DNA of 64,000 nt from Muscardinus avellanarius (GCA_963383645.1 OY726557.1:131901251-131965250), one strand, 5' to 3'. Positions 33,960 through 45,908 are shown, numbered from the stretch's first letter. Notes: generated from the letters alone by a model not told the origin. A program made the numbers and translations.

Positions 33960-34043
<84 letters not shown>
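33960..34043 (+). repeat. Compound (GT)n-(GA)n microsatellite
   Basis: GT tract to about 33982 switching directly to a GA tract to 34043. The CVCV/ERERER frames come from it. Confidence 0.97.
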
Positions 34044-34048
<5 letters not shown>

Positions 34049-34853
34049 AATTCAGTAGAGGAAAATTCCTTTATAGAGGTGGAAATGTACCTTGTGTTTT
34101 TCTTCCCATCGTCCAGAGTTAGACAACCACAAAAACATTATTTGATAGCACTTAGGGTAAGACATATTTTACAAAAATCTTCTGTGGTAGTCCTTCTCTG
34201 TGATAGAACCATTTGAAACCAAAATTATTCTTTCTATACTCAGGCACATTTCCATTTCTCATCACAGAAGATCTCCAGAAAAGTCTAAAATAATGCTACT
34301 TAGGTGTGGTTTGTGTCTTGAAGTCAGACCACAGAACACGTATCACTGTTTTGCACTGAGTCACATGCACAAAGTAAAAATAAGCATTTGGAAATTTCCA
34401 TAACAGTTTGTGTTATTGTATGCCTGTTCTTTTGAATCCAATAATAAAGAATTTGGACTATTATTTTATATGTCTTTATAATTTTTTCATGTTCCTGGTA
34501 TTCATTTGTTGTATTTTACCAAACCACTTGATCTACAACAGCTGGGAAATCAAAAAGGAAAATCAAAATAATGTGGTCCTAACAGAAATATTCTATTTTT
34601 CTGCAACATTTTATGAATATATAATTATTTAAAATAGAAAGTAAAAAAAAAAAGAAACATATAAAACCAGTAGTCATTCACCATACATAGTTAGAGATGC
34701 CCTGAGTTTGGACTAAGTTGTCTACACATGGGAGAAACTACTTCAAAACAAAACAACTTGAGTTCATTGTCAGTGTTTATGTCTGGATGTATCAGTATGT
34801 AGTCTATTGCTTTCTTTCCCCCTCCCTTATCTATTGCTGCAATAGTACTGTGT
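34044..34853. other. Unassigned non-coding stretch upstream of the inverted L1
   Basis: No repeat or gene recognised. Frames at 34200-34632 have no recognisable domain. Confidence 0.4.
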
Positions 34854-34967
34854 AAGAAAAACAAACAAACAGGGATTTGAGGTGTATCATTAGATTATTT
34901 ATTTGGTGATTTTCTGTTCTTCTTATGTGAGCACTCAGTGCTATGAATTTTCCTTTTAATACTGCAT

Positions 34968-35663
34968 TCAAAGTGTCCCAGAGGGTTTGATAAGTTGTAT
35001 ACCTATATTTGTTTCTAGAAATTTCTTGATTTCACCCCTTACTTTTTCTATAACCCATTCTTCATTCAGTAGTGTGGTGTTTGGTCTCTGCATGTTTATG
35101 TGGTTTCTCTTGGTCTTCTTATAGTTGATTTCTAGTTTCATTTCCTTATGGTCTGAAAAGACACAGGGAAGTATGTCACATTTTTTGAATTTGCTAGTGC
35201 TCACTTTGTGGCCCAGGATGTGATCTATTTTGGAGAAGTTTCTGTGAGCAACTGTGAAAAATATGAACTCTGCTGTGGTTGGGTGGAATATTCTGTATGT
35301 GTCTAATAGGTCTGTTTGGTTGATGGTACTCTTCAGGTCTGAGGCATTTTTACTGACCTTTTGTCTAGAAGATCGGTCTAATGGTGTGAGAGGGGTGTTG
35401 AAGTATTCCAGTATTATTGTATTGGGACTTATGTATGACTTAATGTCACAAAGAGTTTGTTTTATGAAAGTAGTTGCATTTATGTGTAGGGCATAAATGT
35501 TGACTACTGTTATTTCCCCTTGATGGATTGTTCTTTTTACTGGTAAAAAATGACCCGTTTTCCCTCTTCTAGTAAGCTTGGGCTTGAAGTCTAACTTGTC
35601 TGATATCATAGTTACAACTCTTGTTGTCTTTGAGTTCTGTTGGCATGGATTACCTTGCTCCAT
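34968..35663 (-). pseudogene. L1 ORF2 endonuclease-domain fragment
   Basis: A 231-residue frame that is recognisably the L1 ORF2 apurinic-like endonuclease domain. It includes a VNIYA strand block, a D-x-N-T-like 'LEYFNTPLTPLDRSS' loop, the 'KIDHILGHK' block and the 'SDHKEMKLEIN' block with the catalytic-type SDH. It continues into 'WVIEKVRGEIKKFLETN', the linker after the domain. The N-terminal part and the whole RT part are absent from this frame. The expected Asp before N in 'LEYFN' appears changed to Glu-Tyr-Phe, so activity is doubtful. It lies in the inverted arm of the twin-primed L1. Confidence 0.9.
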
Positions 35664-35949
35664 CCCTTTACCTTAGTTTGTGAGTATTTTTACTTGTAAA
35701 GTGTGTTTCTTGCAGGCAGCAGATAGATGGATTCTGGTTTTTAATCTATTTTGCCACCTTATGTCTTTTTATTGGGGAGATGAGGTCATTTATGTTCAGT
35801 GTGATTATTGAGAGATGATTTTTAATTCTTAACATATTGAGTTTTAGCTTCTGTTTGAGGTGTGTTTGTTCTTCTTTGCTTAGTTGTTTGCTTGATGGAA
35901 ATTCTTGTTTCTCTGGTTCTGGCCTGTATTACTTATTTCTTCTTTGCAG

Positions 35950-36195
35950 TTAATCTCTTTGAGTAATTTCTCTAGTGTTGGTTTTGAAGACATAAATTCC
36001 TTTAGCTTCTGGTTGTTGTGGAAGATTTTTATTTCCCTGTCTAATTTGAGAGATAGTTTTGCTGGGTAGAAAATTTAGGGCTACAAGTTTTTTTTCTTTC
36101 AGAGTTTGGAATATATTACTCCAGGTCCTTCTGGATTTCATGACTTGATTTGGGAAATCTGGAGTTATTCTAATTGGTTTGCCTCTGAATGTCAC
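35950..36195 (-). pseudogene. L1 ORF1 C-terminal fragment
   Basis: An 81-residue frame with 'SRRTWSNIFQTLKEKK' and 'FLPSKTISQIRQGNKN' corresponds to the C-terminal domain of L1 ORF1p (the RNA-binding trimer protein), 5' to the endonuclease fragment on the same strand as expected for L1 order. Related diverged ORF1 sequence continues toward 36580 with stops. Confidence 0.75.
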
Positions 36196-36599
36196 TTGGT
36201 CTTTTGTTTTTGTTGCCTTTAATATTCTCTCCTTGGCTTATATGTTGGTCGATTTGACTGTTATGTGGTGTGGCAAACCTCTTCTCTGATCTTGTCAAAA
36301 GAAGGTTTTATAAGTTTCCTGTACCAGTGTGTATTGACCTCTTATTCTATGTTTGGAAAATTTTCTGCTATTACTTATTTAAAAAGATTGATGATCCCTT
36401 TGGTTTCACCATCTATTCTCTCTTCTATGCTAATTATTCCTAGGTTGGCTCTATTAAAATGGTCCCATATTTCTTTAATGTCCAGTTCATGCTGTCAAAT
36501 TGTTTTTTCTAAGTTATATACTATGTTTTCATATTTGGAGTAATCATCTTCTAGGAGTGATATTCTATTCTCCATGTGAAAAATCAGTCCTTAGAACAA

Positions 36600-37850
36600 G
36601 AAAAATCCCAGAATAGCCAAAGTAGTTCTCAGCAACAAAAACCATGCAGGAAAAAAATCACAATACCTGACTTTATACTACAAAGCCATAGTAATAAAAA
36701 CAACATGGCACTGGCACAAAAACAGAATCATAGACCAATGGAGCAGAATAGAAGTCTCAGAAACAAATCTGCACACTTACAGCCAATTGATTTTTGACAA
36801 AGGGGCCAAAAACATAAACTGAAAAAAGAGAGCCTTTTCAATAAATGGTGTTGGCAAAACTGGTTAACCATATGCAGAAAAATGAAAATATATTGCACTT
36901 TCTCGCCCTGCACAAAAATCAATTCAAGATGGATCAAAGACTTGGAAATTAGACCAGAGACCTTACAGCTTCTTGAAGTGGGCATAGGTCCAACACTGCA
37001 ACATAGGTACAGGTAAAAACTTTTTCAACAAGACCCCAAAGGCATAAAAAACTAAAAGGCAAATAAATACACAGGATTTGATTAAACTGAAGAGCTTCTG
37101 TACAGCAAAGGGAACTATCAAAAATTTCAACAGAAAGCCAACAGAATGAGAGAAGATTTTTGCCACCTACTCCTTTGATAGAGTACTGATATCTAGAATA
37201 TACAGAGAATTCAAGAAACTTAGCACTAAGAAAACAAATTACCCAATAAAAAATGGGCAAGTGAACTAAATAGACACTTCATGAAATAAGAAATTCAAGT
37301 GGCCAATAAATTCATGAAAACATGCTCAACGTTATTATCAATCTTTGAGACACAAATCAAAACTACCCTGAGATTTCACCTAACTCCAACTAGAATGACA
37401 ATCATTCAAAACACAAACAATAACAAATGCTGGTGAGGATGTGAAGAAGCTGGAACTCTAATACATTGTTGGTGGGATTGCAAATAAGTGCAACTACCTT
37501 GGAAAACAGTATGGAGATCCTCAGAAGAATGAGAATGAACTTACTATGATCCAGTAATACCATTTCTGGGTATCTTCCCAAAAAAATGGAAACCAAACTA
37601 CCAAACTAATGCATGTGCATCTGTGTTCATAGCTGCACAATTCACCATTGCCAAACTATGGAACCAGCCAAGACGTCCATCAACAGATGAATAGATTACA
37701 AAACTATGGGATATATACACAATGGAATTTTACTCAGCCATAAAGAAAAACACAATTATATCATTTACAGGGAAATGGATGGAACTGGAGAACATTATGC
37801 TAAGTGATATTAGTCAGTCACAAAAAGTAAGAAAGCAGTTGTTCTTCCTA
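36600..37850 (+). pseudogene. L1 ORF2 3' part, broken
   Basis: The nucleotide series 'agaatagccaaagtagttct', 'gaccaatggagcagaataga', 'caagatggatcaaagacttg', 'gagaagatttttgccaccta', 'ggtgaggatgtgaagaagct', 'tacaatggaattttact' type blocks and 'catgcaccacc'-free end follow ORF2 C-terminal coding order, with frameshifts. The translated frame 36576-36797 contains the '[10 protein letters not shown]' block that follows the RT domain. There is no intact product. Confidence 0.85.
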
Positions 37851-38181
37851 ATATATGGAAGCTAGGGAGAAAATAGGTCATAGGAGAAACTCTACACAAA
37901 GAAGGAGATACTATATATGAGCAAATAAGGTGACCTAACTGAGGGGATGGGAGAGGGTAAGAGGGAAATTCTCTAATGCACATGATGTACATTAACAAAC
38001 GTATCAGTGTCAATCACTAAGCCAAACATGAGAAGGAGGGAGGGGGAAGGAATGGGGTGGGAACTGGCTAAGGGCTAATTGGGTGATGTGTGGATATGTG
38101 CCTCCACCATCTTGTACCACATTAAGATGTATGACTACAATGCACCAATAAAAAAAATTAAAAAGAAAAACAAACAAACAG

Positions 38182-39325
38182 ATAGAAAGCCTAGTGGCAT
38201 AAAGCAGGGACATTCCTTTTGCTTTCTGGGCTGGAGTCTTGCATGTCCATGGGCTGTGAGCTGGTGGCTCAGTAGTAGAATGGCTGGTCTTGGATGACCC
38301 TGTTCTGTGTGGTCTCTCATTCACCAGCAGATTGGCTTGGCCTTGTTCTTGTGACAATCACAGATTCCCTAGAAAGCACATAGAAAGATGAAAAACCTCT
38401 CAGGAAGGAGCTAGCCATGACAGAGAGTGTAACACCATCCTAACTGCAGGGCCAGCCCATGTTGCAGGGGTTTAGAAGTGGATTCCACTTGAATGAGTAA
38501 TGGGTAAAGAAAGGGGATGGATAAGGATCGGGGCCTTTCCACAATCAGCTGGCCAGGTCCTGGGTAGATTCTTGGTCTTCTGAATTTTCCGTGCTTTCAG
38601 GGTGATCTGAAATTTCAGATGTCAGTGGTCAACTGCTTGCCTTCAGGGCTGTTGGTAAAATACTACACCTGTCCTTTAAGTGGCCAAAATAGACACCATT
38701 AATTGATTGCTATATCGTGGTCATAAACTTGGATGTGGCTTTAGAATCTTCCAGAATCGGATTTACCAATTGAAATCTTTCTCTCACAGCATCATTATGG
38801 ACAGTTTTTGGGTAGCTCAGGAGTCCTGCAGCCTCCCTCCCCCAGAGCGCAGCTGTAAGAAGTGACCCTATCTGCTGTGTTTATCACAGCCTTTCACAGG
38901 ACACTGTGGTCTGATTTCAAGGCCTGTGAACACCTACCTACCAACTGAAGTGTGGAGGAGAGTCAGGCATTTGTCAAGGAGAGCAAATCTTCTCCCATAC
39001 GGCACTGGCTGCATGTGGCATCCTCTGAACTTTTCTGGGTTAAGGCACAATATATTTCTATTATCTTGAAGATTATCATGGATAATAGATGTGGTTACAA
39101 TAATAGAAACCCTCACTAAAGGCACAAAGAAACCTGAATGCATAGCCAGCATACTGAGACTGAATTTAGCACATTGATAGAACAATATTTTGTGGACTCT
39201 TCTATAGCCCTGGAGACCAGAAACAGAGGAAAAGGGACCTGGAAGCTGTAGGGGAGGATGAGGATTTCCCTGGTGCAGAATTGGTGTTTTCACCCACTGG
39301 GCTGTGCCTCTGAGCTAGCGTCTAT
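38182..39325. other. Unassigned non-coding stretch
   Basis: No repeat recognised with confidence. The frames at 38934-39293 and 38010-38357 (the latter partly L1 tail) are not called as genes. Confidence 0.4.
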
Positions 39326-39329
39326 GACA

Positions 39330-39475
39330 AGAATTTTACACTGTTATATCAAACCTTCACTCCAGTACTGTGAGATTGTAGCCCCATTTTACAGAGAGCT
39401 AAGAAAGGCGAAGTCATTTGTCTGAGGTTTCCTGGGGAATAAGTCATAGGATCAATATACAACTTAGATGACTTT
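39330..39475 (-). repeat. MIR fragment, antisense
   Basis: 'actgtgagattgtagcccca', 'ttttacagagagctaagaaa' and 'gtcatttgtctgaggtttcc' follow antisense MIR order. Confidence 0.55.
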
Positions 39476-39584
39476 AACTCTTCTTAAACATTCTTTGCAC
39501 TCTATGGCCTTGCAAGAATGTGAAAGTTTCATAAATGGTAGGGTTTTGTCTGGATTTTCCTGAGGATTAACACAAATATCAAAG

Positions 39585-39668
39585 GTAAAGGCTGTTGATA
39601 TGTCTCAGTGATAGAGTGCTCACCTAGCATTTTTGTGGCCCTGGGTTTCATTCACTCCACTGAGGGAA
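39585..39668 (+). repeat. ID-type SINE monomer
   Basis: 'gctgttgatatgtctcagtg' 'atagagtgctcacctagcat' and 'ggccctgggtttcattcact' match a free ID element (tRNA-Ala-derived SINE with A box and the 'cctagcat' middle), without a B1-like left half. Confidence 0.6.
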
Positions 39669-41572
39669 AAAAGTAGAAAAGCAGGCCAGGCTTTGACTAC
39701 AAGGGAAAGATGAAGGAATATAGATAGGTCAGGAGCCTGCCACTGTGCTCAACCATTGTCTTTTGGAGTGTTGTAAAGATACAAGTGTCTTCCCTGTGTG
39801 CTTAGGTAAGTAAGGTAGAACTCAGCCCATGAAAAGGATTCTCTGATAGCAGGTGGATGGGGAAGGGTATATTTTTGCTGGTTTTTAGAAGCTTTGGAGC
39901 TCAGATACATGAAGCATTGCTTCAGAGGAGGTACTGGGACGTTTACAGCCTTCCTGGGTCCTCATGAAGGAAAAGAGTTGCTCATCACTTAAGTCCAGTG
40001 GGAGGGAGCTTGTGTGCACCAGAACAGGAAGGGGAGAAGAAAATGTATGGGAGGTGAAAAACAATTCCTTGAAGTCCATCTCACCATGCAGACTGGGGCA
40101 GTATCAGTAACCTCTCTGTTACTCTGTGTAACAGTAACCTCTCTGTGGACAGGTCACTGATGGAGCTGGGACACAAGGCAGGGCTCAGGTCTCAGGGACT
40201 GTTCCTGCAGCAAAGTTAGGTAGAGAACATCAGCATTGCAGAGAACGAAGTGCAAGTGGAGACTGGTTGTAAGATGCAACCTCCATTTGGCTCCTCAGAT
40301 CCTCGTTCACCAGACCCCAGAGAGACCATCAGAACGGGAGGTCTGAGAACAAGGTCAGCTTGGGGATGTCACATAACAGCTCTCCCATGGTCCTCCACTG
40401 CCTGAGGATTGTGCCAGCCCCACATACGTGCAGGCCTGAGTTACTGTGGGTTCATTCGCAATGATTAAAATGTCCAGACATTAGTAGAAGAAGGCTTGGA
40501 GCAAGGAGATGGGGAATCCAGATGGTTTTTATAGTTGATAAAGGAGAGATATTTTATCTTCTTTGAGCATATTCCCTGCTTCTGTCTGTTTATTCCTGGC
40601 CCTGCTTTCATATAGACCCAGAAACAAGCTGGGGGGAACTCCATTTCATTTTGAGTCAGTAAATTGTCACAGTCTCTTATTGGATGGAGACAGATGAACA
40701 CAAAACTGGCTGGAATTATAGGAGAGATTTGAGTTAGACATGACAGAGGACTTCCTGGCATGAAGGGTACTGACATGCAAAAATGAAGTTATTTCTGTTG
40801 CTGTTATACTCACTCTTTCCCTCTCTCTCTAGAACATTTCCCCCTTCTTTGTGTCTGCATTTTGCTCATTGATTTTAGCCAGAGCTCAAAGAGAGCTTCA
40901 TTATGATGAACTTGTTCATGACTGGGAGGAATTGAAATGGAGATGCCGTACTCCTGCGTGCTCCCAGAGTGCGGGGATGACAACCTTATGTTAAATTTAT
41001 ATGTTCTCATTTTTGTTGAGTATGACTATATTTCTGTACATTTTATTTCACCCTTTAAACATTTATGTTCCTGTGTTATGATTAATTAAGTGTAGTAAAA
41101 TGAAGTGTTTGCAAAGTTAAAAAAAAAAAAACCCTCACTTCTCTGGAGTCTTTGTATTTCAAATTCCTTTCACTCTTGCCAGTGCTTATTTCTCTTTGCT
41201 CTTATCTTCTATTCGTCACCTTTACCCCCACCCCTTTATTCCTCTGGGCCAGCCCTTCAGTCCCTTCTCTATTAAACCATTTGCTGGTGCAGGGCACTTT
41301 CAAGTCAACAAAGGTTGGTTATGACTAGAGAATCAGCTCTCTTCTCTTCATTGTTCCCCTCCCCTCTCGTCTCCTATTATATCTATGTTATCTCCTTCCA
41401 TTTCTGCATTGCATCTGATGCCTCCCATGCTATATACTTAAAAAAATCCAGAAAACAGCAGTGACTAGCACAGGTCATCTGTAATGTCACACGTCAAGTA
41501 ATCCCATGAAAATGGCATGTGAGTTCTTCTTGAACTCATGGACCTATCAAGTCAGGTGGAAAAATGAATATT
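39669..41572. other. Unassigned non-coding stretch
   Basis: No repeat recognised. An A run at 41120-41132 ends a 300-bp segment that could be a retrocopy, but I found no TSD or AATAAA signal. A 15-base direct repeat (cagtaacctctctgt) recurs near 40105 and 40131. Confidence 0.4.
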
Positions 41573-41581
41573 CTGGGATTA

Positions 41582-41625
<44 letters not shown>

Positions 41626-41846
41626 CACCCACACATATGGTGCTGGGGATTGAACCTAGGAAAAATTTACCTCTGAGCTATAGTCCAGGTCTATTTTATT
41701 TTTAATTTAGAAACAAGAACTCTACTATGTTGCTGACAGTCTCACTATGTTGTATAGGCTGGTTTAGAAACTGTGATCCTCCTGTCTCAGCCTCCCAAAT
41801 ACTGGGATTACAGGCATGCATCAACACCACACACCACACTGGGATT
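41573..41846 (-). mobile_element. B1-dID SINE with (CA)n tail
   Basis: TSD ctgggatt at 41573-41580 and 41839-41846 brackets the TG tract (41583-41625) and the SINE body (41635-41838), which includes 'gctggggattgaacctagga', 'ctgtctcagcctcccaaata' and 'ctgggattacaggcatgcat'. The microsatellite therefore lies in the element's tail. Confidence 0.85.
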
Positions 41847-41976
41847 GTCATTTCTAACTTGCAGGTGGGTAGTCTTTATGAAATTAAACTGGAAGTGAAA
41901 ATAAAGTTTGCTCCCAAATTTATTGCTTAAGCCTTCCTATACTCAATTCTACACTCATCAGAAGGAAGTATTGTTT

Positions 41977-42215
41977 TATTAGCTGGGTGTGGTGGTGCAC
42001 ACTTGTAATCACAGCACTTGGGAGGCTGAGACTGGAGGATTTCAGACTCATGGCTAGCCTCAGCAATTTAGAGATGTCTTCTTCAACTTAGTAAGACTCT
42101 GTTTCAAAATAAAAAATAATATAAAGCTAAGAGGGTATAGCTCAGAGGCAGAATGCCCCTGCCCCTGGGTTCAATTCCCAGTACCCTTACCCACCACACA
42201 CACAGACACATAGTG
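41977..42215 (+). mobile_element. B1-dID-type composite SINE
   Basis: Left half 'agctgggtgtggtggtgcac' to 'actctgtttcaaaataaaaa', ID half 'gagggtatagctcagaggca' to 'gggttcaattcccagtaccc', short CA tail. A small gcccct duplication occurs in the ID half. An imperfect TSD resembling agtattgttttattag precedes it. Confidence 0.88.
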
Positions 42216-42312
42216 TTATTTTAGAGATGTTTCAATATATGGTTCAGTTAATGGACTAGGGGCTTGTGGAAAGAGCTGAAAGGTACCACTGAACAGATAT
42301 TCACATGGCTCA

Positions 42313-42508
42313 TCAGTGGTTCTCAAATGTCAGAGGACCCAAAGTTCACTTGGTGGGTTTGTTAAAATGCAGACTCCTGGACCTCCCTCCCCCCACAGAA
42401 GATCCTGGTCCAGGGTGTTTGGGAAGAGGCCTCTGAGGCTGCAGTTTAAACAATGTCCCCAGGTGACTCTGACACAGAAGTTCATGAACTGCACATTCTG
42501 AGAAATGC
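42313..42508 (+). mobile_element. MER5A-type hAT-Charlie element
   Basis: 'cagtggttctcaaatgtcag', 'gtgggtttgttaaaatgcag', 'gaagatcctggtccagggtg', 'gtccccaggtgactctgaca' and the 'gcacattctgagaaatgct' terminus follow MER5A. Terminal inverted repeats are partly preserved. No transposase is encoded. The 61- and 89-residue frames here are chance. Confidence 0.85.
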
Positions 42509-42519
42509 TATTTAAATGA

Positions 42520-43445
42520 CAAAAATCTGACTGTATTCTTGAGATGAAGGTGAGGGGGAAAAATGAGTGCTCTCTGATATCCCACAAGTATTTGAGCATT
42601 TGTCATATGCAAAGTTCTGCCTAAGATACCGAGTGGGAGGTAACAAAATGGAAGCCCAGGTCCATATCAGCAGTTTTCCATCTGCCTTTAATTCCTCCTC
42701 CAAGTTCTGAAACTGGAGTAATTTTTCCATGTCACCATTGCTAAGGTGCCTCCTTCCACATTTACGTCCCTTAGCTTCCTGTATTGGGTGTTCAACTGCA
42801 GCATAAACACATAAACAAGTCAGAAGAATAAGATAATCAATAGACTAGCAGCAGTAATAGTAATAATAGCAGTAGTTGGGCAAGTAGCTGAATGAAAGTT
42901 TATAGTTGTTCTCAACTCAAAAATGTCCTGCAGTCTATATGGAAATGATGCTAAGCACATTTCATAGTGAGGCCTTTCTTCTAAAGTTCTTTGAAAATGG
43001 GAAAGACATCATGCCTCCCTCTTGCCTTTGATCAGAAATAGTGTTTGTATGCTTGCCATGCTGCTTCTGAGCATAGGCTGGACCTCAGAGGCCACCTCTG
43101 AGACTGGGAGTACACCCCAAGGTCCTGGTACAGCTCCCCCTGGGAGAGCTGCCTCTGGGGCTTCACAACTCCTCAGTAGTCATTCTAACCACAGAGATCT
43201 GCTCCTTGCCTTCCTCTCTTCATTATTGTCTACTCTTCAGAGATTAGTGAAATGTCCTTGCTGTGTGTCTCTGGGCAAAATATTTCCTTTCCTTTGCTTT
43301 CACCTGAAAACTATGAACACCCAGCCTCAAGCAAGGCTGGTGAGATGCTTTGAAAGATGCACATGCTCCTAAGAGACAGAGGCGGCAGGGACACCAGCTC
43401 TTCTGTACTTTGGTTCTCTGCAGGCTGCAACATCAAGACTGAAAA
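42520..43445. other. Unassigned non-coding stretch
   Basis: No repeat recognised. A 116-residue plus frame (43022-43372) begins with a hydrophobic 'SVCMLAMLLLSIGW' run but has no recognisable domain and no supporting exon signals. Confidence 0.35.
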
Positions 43446-43446
43446 C

Positions 43447-43448
<2 letters not shown>

Positions 43449-43497
<49 letters not shown>
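43449..43497 (+). repeat. (GT)n microsatellite
   Basis: Uninterrupted GT tract. The His-Thr and Val-Cys frames are its translations. Confidence 0.97.
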
Positions 43498-43499
<2 letters not shown>

Positions 43500-43563
43500 A
43501 TGTATATGCACATATATGGATGCATGGAATCTGAATATAGGTACATGGCGTAGCCCTCCATTT

Positions 43564-43782
43564 AAAGGAGAGTGATTTTTTTTTCCCCCCCCGGTGGTAC
43601 AGAGGATGGAACCCTTCTTCCTCCGGGCTACACTCCCAGACCTATTTTATATTTTTTTGGAAACAGGGTCTCTTAAGCCAGCATGGCTGGCTTCGAACCT
43701 GCGCGATCCTCCTGTCTCCGCCTCCCAAACACGGGGATTACAAGTGTGTGCCACCACACCCGGCCAAAGGAGAGTAATTTTT
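43564..43782 (-). mobile_element. Young-subfamily SINE with 17-bp TSD
   Basis: TSD aaaggagagtgattttt at 43564-43580 and 43766-43782 (one mismatch). Body with 'gaggatggaacccttcttcc', 'gggctacactcccagaccta', 'gtctcttaagccagcatggc', 'ttcgaacctgcgcgatcctc' and 'ccaccacacccggcc'. Several CpGs survive. Confidence 0.95.
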
Positions 43783-44480
43783 GAGAGTTTCTTCAAATCA
43801 ACCTTTTAAAATTATGTTGAAATAGTATTTTCATAGATCCTTTGTTTAAGAATCCACCTTGGAATTTCAAATATTTAAATTAGTTTAAGTTTCAGTATTC
43901 CATTTGGCGTAAGCCAATTTGTTTTAATTTGCTTTTTCTTTTGTGGAGGATCACCACTCATGCCCATCCTATCCCAATGAAAGCTATAGATTTAATCCCC
44001 ATGAGTACATTAATTTGGTGCAAATATTTTTATATGTTTTAAAGGATTATGGAGCCTGAAAAGCTCATTTGTGTACTCCAGGTTAAGCAATGCTGGTCCT
44101 GGTGGAGAGGAATTATCTTTGCATTTCTTGAGTATGAGGGGAGGACAAGACCCAGAAAAGGTAGCTGTCAGTAAGGTGGGTGGTCCACATGCCGACATGT
44201 GGATCACAGAGTTGATCTGGAATGTCTGGGACTGGAAGTTCCACGGAAATTGGGAGTTTCTTTGTTTGATATTTTGATGGTTATCACTTTGGCCTGACGG
44301 GGTCAAAGTGTGCATAAGGAAAATGAGTAATAGACACTAATAATAAATGCATGCATGCCATTTAATCATCTGTGTCCATTCAAATATATGTATATAACCC
44401 ACACATGGTTCTGAGTGCCTGTTAGGTGTACTGCACAGTGTGCTAGGGTGGAGGAATGAATTAATATTTATCACTTGCTA
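43783..44480. other. Unassigned non-coding stretch
   Basis: Nothing recognised. The overlapping 101- and 68-residue frames on opposite strands at 44010-44315 have no recognisable domain. Confidence 0.4.
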
Positions 44481-44711
44481 TGAATTATATCTTTTATTAT
44501 TATTATTTTTATTTTTTGGTGAAACTGGGGTTCCTGGAAACCCTTCTGCCTCTGGGATACACTCCCAGATCTATTTTATGTTTTTATTTGGAAACAGGGT
44601 CTCCTAAACCAGCGCGGCTGGCTTCAAACCAGCGGGATCCTCCTGTCTCTGCCTCCCAAGCGCGGGGATTACAAGCGTGCGCCACCATGCCTGGCTGAAT
44701 TATATCTTTTA
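44481..44711 (-). mobile_element. Young-subfamily SINE with perfect 16-bp TSD
   Basis: TSD tgaattatatctttta at 44481-44496 and 44696-44711. Tail (TTA)n plus T run, body with 'ggggttcctggaaacccttc', 'gtctcctaaaccagcgcggc', 'cccaagcgcggggattacaa' and 'gcgtgcgccaccatgcctgg'. This copy keeps many CpGs, suggesting youth. Confidence 0.95.
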
Positions 44712-44749
44712 AATGATTGCTTCTCACAGTGATATTATGATGTACTGGC

Positions 44750-44885
44750 TTTTAAAAAAAATCCTCATATTAAAATGAGAAACTAATTGCTCAGTAGGGT
44801 CAAACTACATAAAGCTCATGACAGTGACACTGCCCTGACGCCAGAGCTGCTTGGCAGCAGAGCCTCTGTCTTTGACCTTCTGCTC
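44750..44885 (-). repeat. Possible MIR fragment, antisense
   Basis: 'aaaatgagaaactaattgct' followed by 'gacgccagagctgcttggca' resembles antisense MIR core, diverged. Confidence 0.35.
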
Positions 44886-45687
44886 CTTGCCCTGTGGCCA
44901 TGACCCACTCTTCTGCCAGGTGCTATGCCAGGATCACAGGACTGAATGCAGAACGCAGCCCCAGGTACACCTCATCCTACCCTCTTGACGACCAGTCCCA
45001 CTGGCAGACTCAGCCTAACTTGCAATCCCTTCACACAGGAATGAAGCGACTACTGAGTCAGCGCCAGAGATGGTGCCACATGCAGGTGGTTGCGCGCCCT
45101 CTCCTGTGTGCTTTCCACTAAGACTACTGCCTCACATTCCTCTGAGGGCTTGTCCTCGTGGGTACCCACCACATCCATTCAAACACACCCTGATTTTGTC
45201 TGGGAGCAGCCCCACTCTCAGACAGCAAGCCTAGATCTCTCTGCTGACCCATGGCCTGGGCCCAGCAGAGCTTCCCTGACTCCAGCTGTGTGTTCAAGAA
45301 GGTAGCACTCCTCACCGTCTATCACACAACAAAACTCATTGAAAAAAAAATTAAATCCAGACCAAAAAAAAAGCAACCCTTTCCTCCAAGTTAATTAATT
45401 TGAGCACTATTTTCAAGAAAAGCGTTTCTTAAATCCCTATCGCTAGAGGCAATTTTCTTGCCACAATCACTCAGTGTTCCTGACAGAAAGGAACATAATC
45501 ACTCCTTGACAGAAGGTGACTGACTGGCAGAAAGAAGGCTGAGGGGAAAGCAGATTTCCCAGGCCCATTGGAAGGGCTGCAAATGCCTCAGAGGACAGTC
45601 CGCCCCAGGCCAGGGAGGCTCCAGAACCTCAAAACACGGTTCTTTCTCTACAGTGAATATTAACGATAGTGATGCATGGCATAAGGG

Positions 45688-45688
<1 letters not shown>
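44886..45688. other. Unassigned non-coding stretch
   Basis: Nothing recognised. The adjoining small frames at 44894-45305 are unsupported. Confidence 0.4.
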
Positions 45689-45740
<52 letters not shown>

Positions 45741-45906
45741 CCACTGGGGATTGAACCCAGGGGCTTTCCACTTCTGAGCTTGACCCTCAAGCCTACTTTA
45801 TTTATTTTGAAACACTTCTCGCTAAATTACTGATGCTGGCCTCAAAACTGTAATCCTCTCATCTCAACCTCACAAGCACTGGGATTACAGGCCTGTGCTA
45901 CTATAC

Positions 45907-45908
<2 letters not shown>
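45689..45908 (-). mobile_element. B1-dID SINE between two microsatellites
   Basis: TG tract with a final gcgcgcgc (45689-45741), then SINE body on the minus strand ('actggggattgaacccaggg', 'gctaaattactgatgctggc', 'cactgggattacaggcctgt'), ending 'ctactatacccat' at the TA tract. No TSD seen; diverged. Confidence 0.8.

Larger units (their letters stand above)
34854..38181 (+). mobile_element. Twin-primed L1 insertion with perfect 19-bp TSD
   Basis: A 19-base direct repeat (aagaaaaacaaacaaacag) lies at 34854-34872 and 38163-38181. Between them, 34873 to about 36585 is L1 in antisense (ORF2 endonuclease end at the far left, ORF1 end toward the centre). About 36590 to 38162 is L1 in sense (ORF2 3' part, 3'UTR, A-rich tail). 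The order and orientation are exactly what twin priming predicts. The reverse-transcriptase core is not seen, so the middle of ORF2 was lost. The sense part ends 'gactacaatgcaccaataaa', the same 3' end as the L1 at 62695. Confidence 0.95.

Noticed and set aside
34968..35663. Functional L1 endonuclease
   Set aside because: Only an isolated arm of an inverted, rearranged L1; no start context, no reverse-transcriptase part, and substitutions in a conserved loop.
39585..39668. tRNA gene suggested by the A-box-like motif
   Set aside because: The sequence fits an ID SINE; no complete cloverleaf is apparent.
40800..41132. Processed pseudogene ending in the A run at 41120
   Set aside because: No AATAAA upstream of the A run, no TSD found, and no recognisable coding sequence.
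43022..43372. Secreted small protein with a hydrophobic start
   Set aside because: Hydrophobic start only; no conserved domain, no repeat-free exon signals, and low likelihood of being more than a chance frame.
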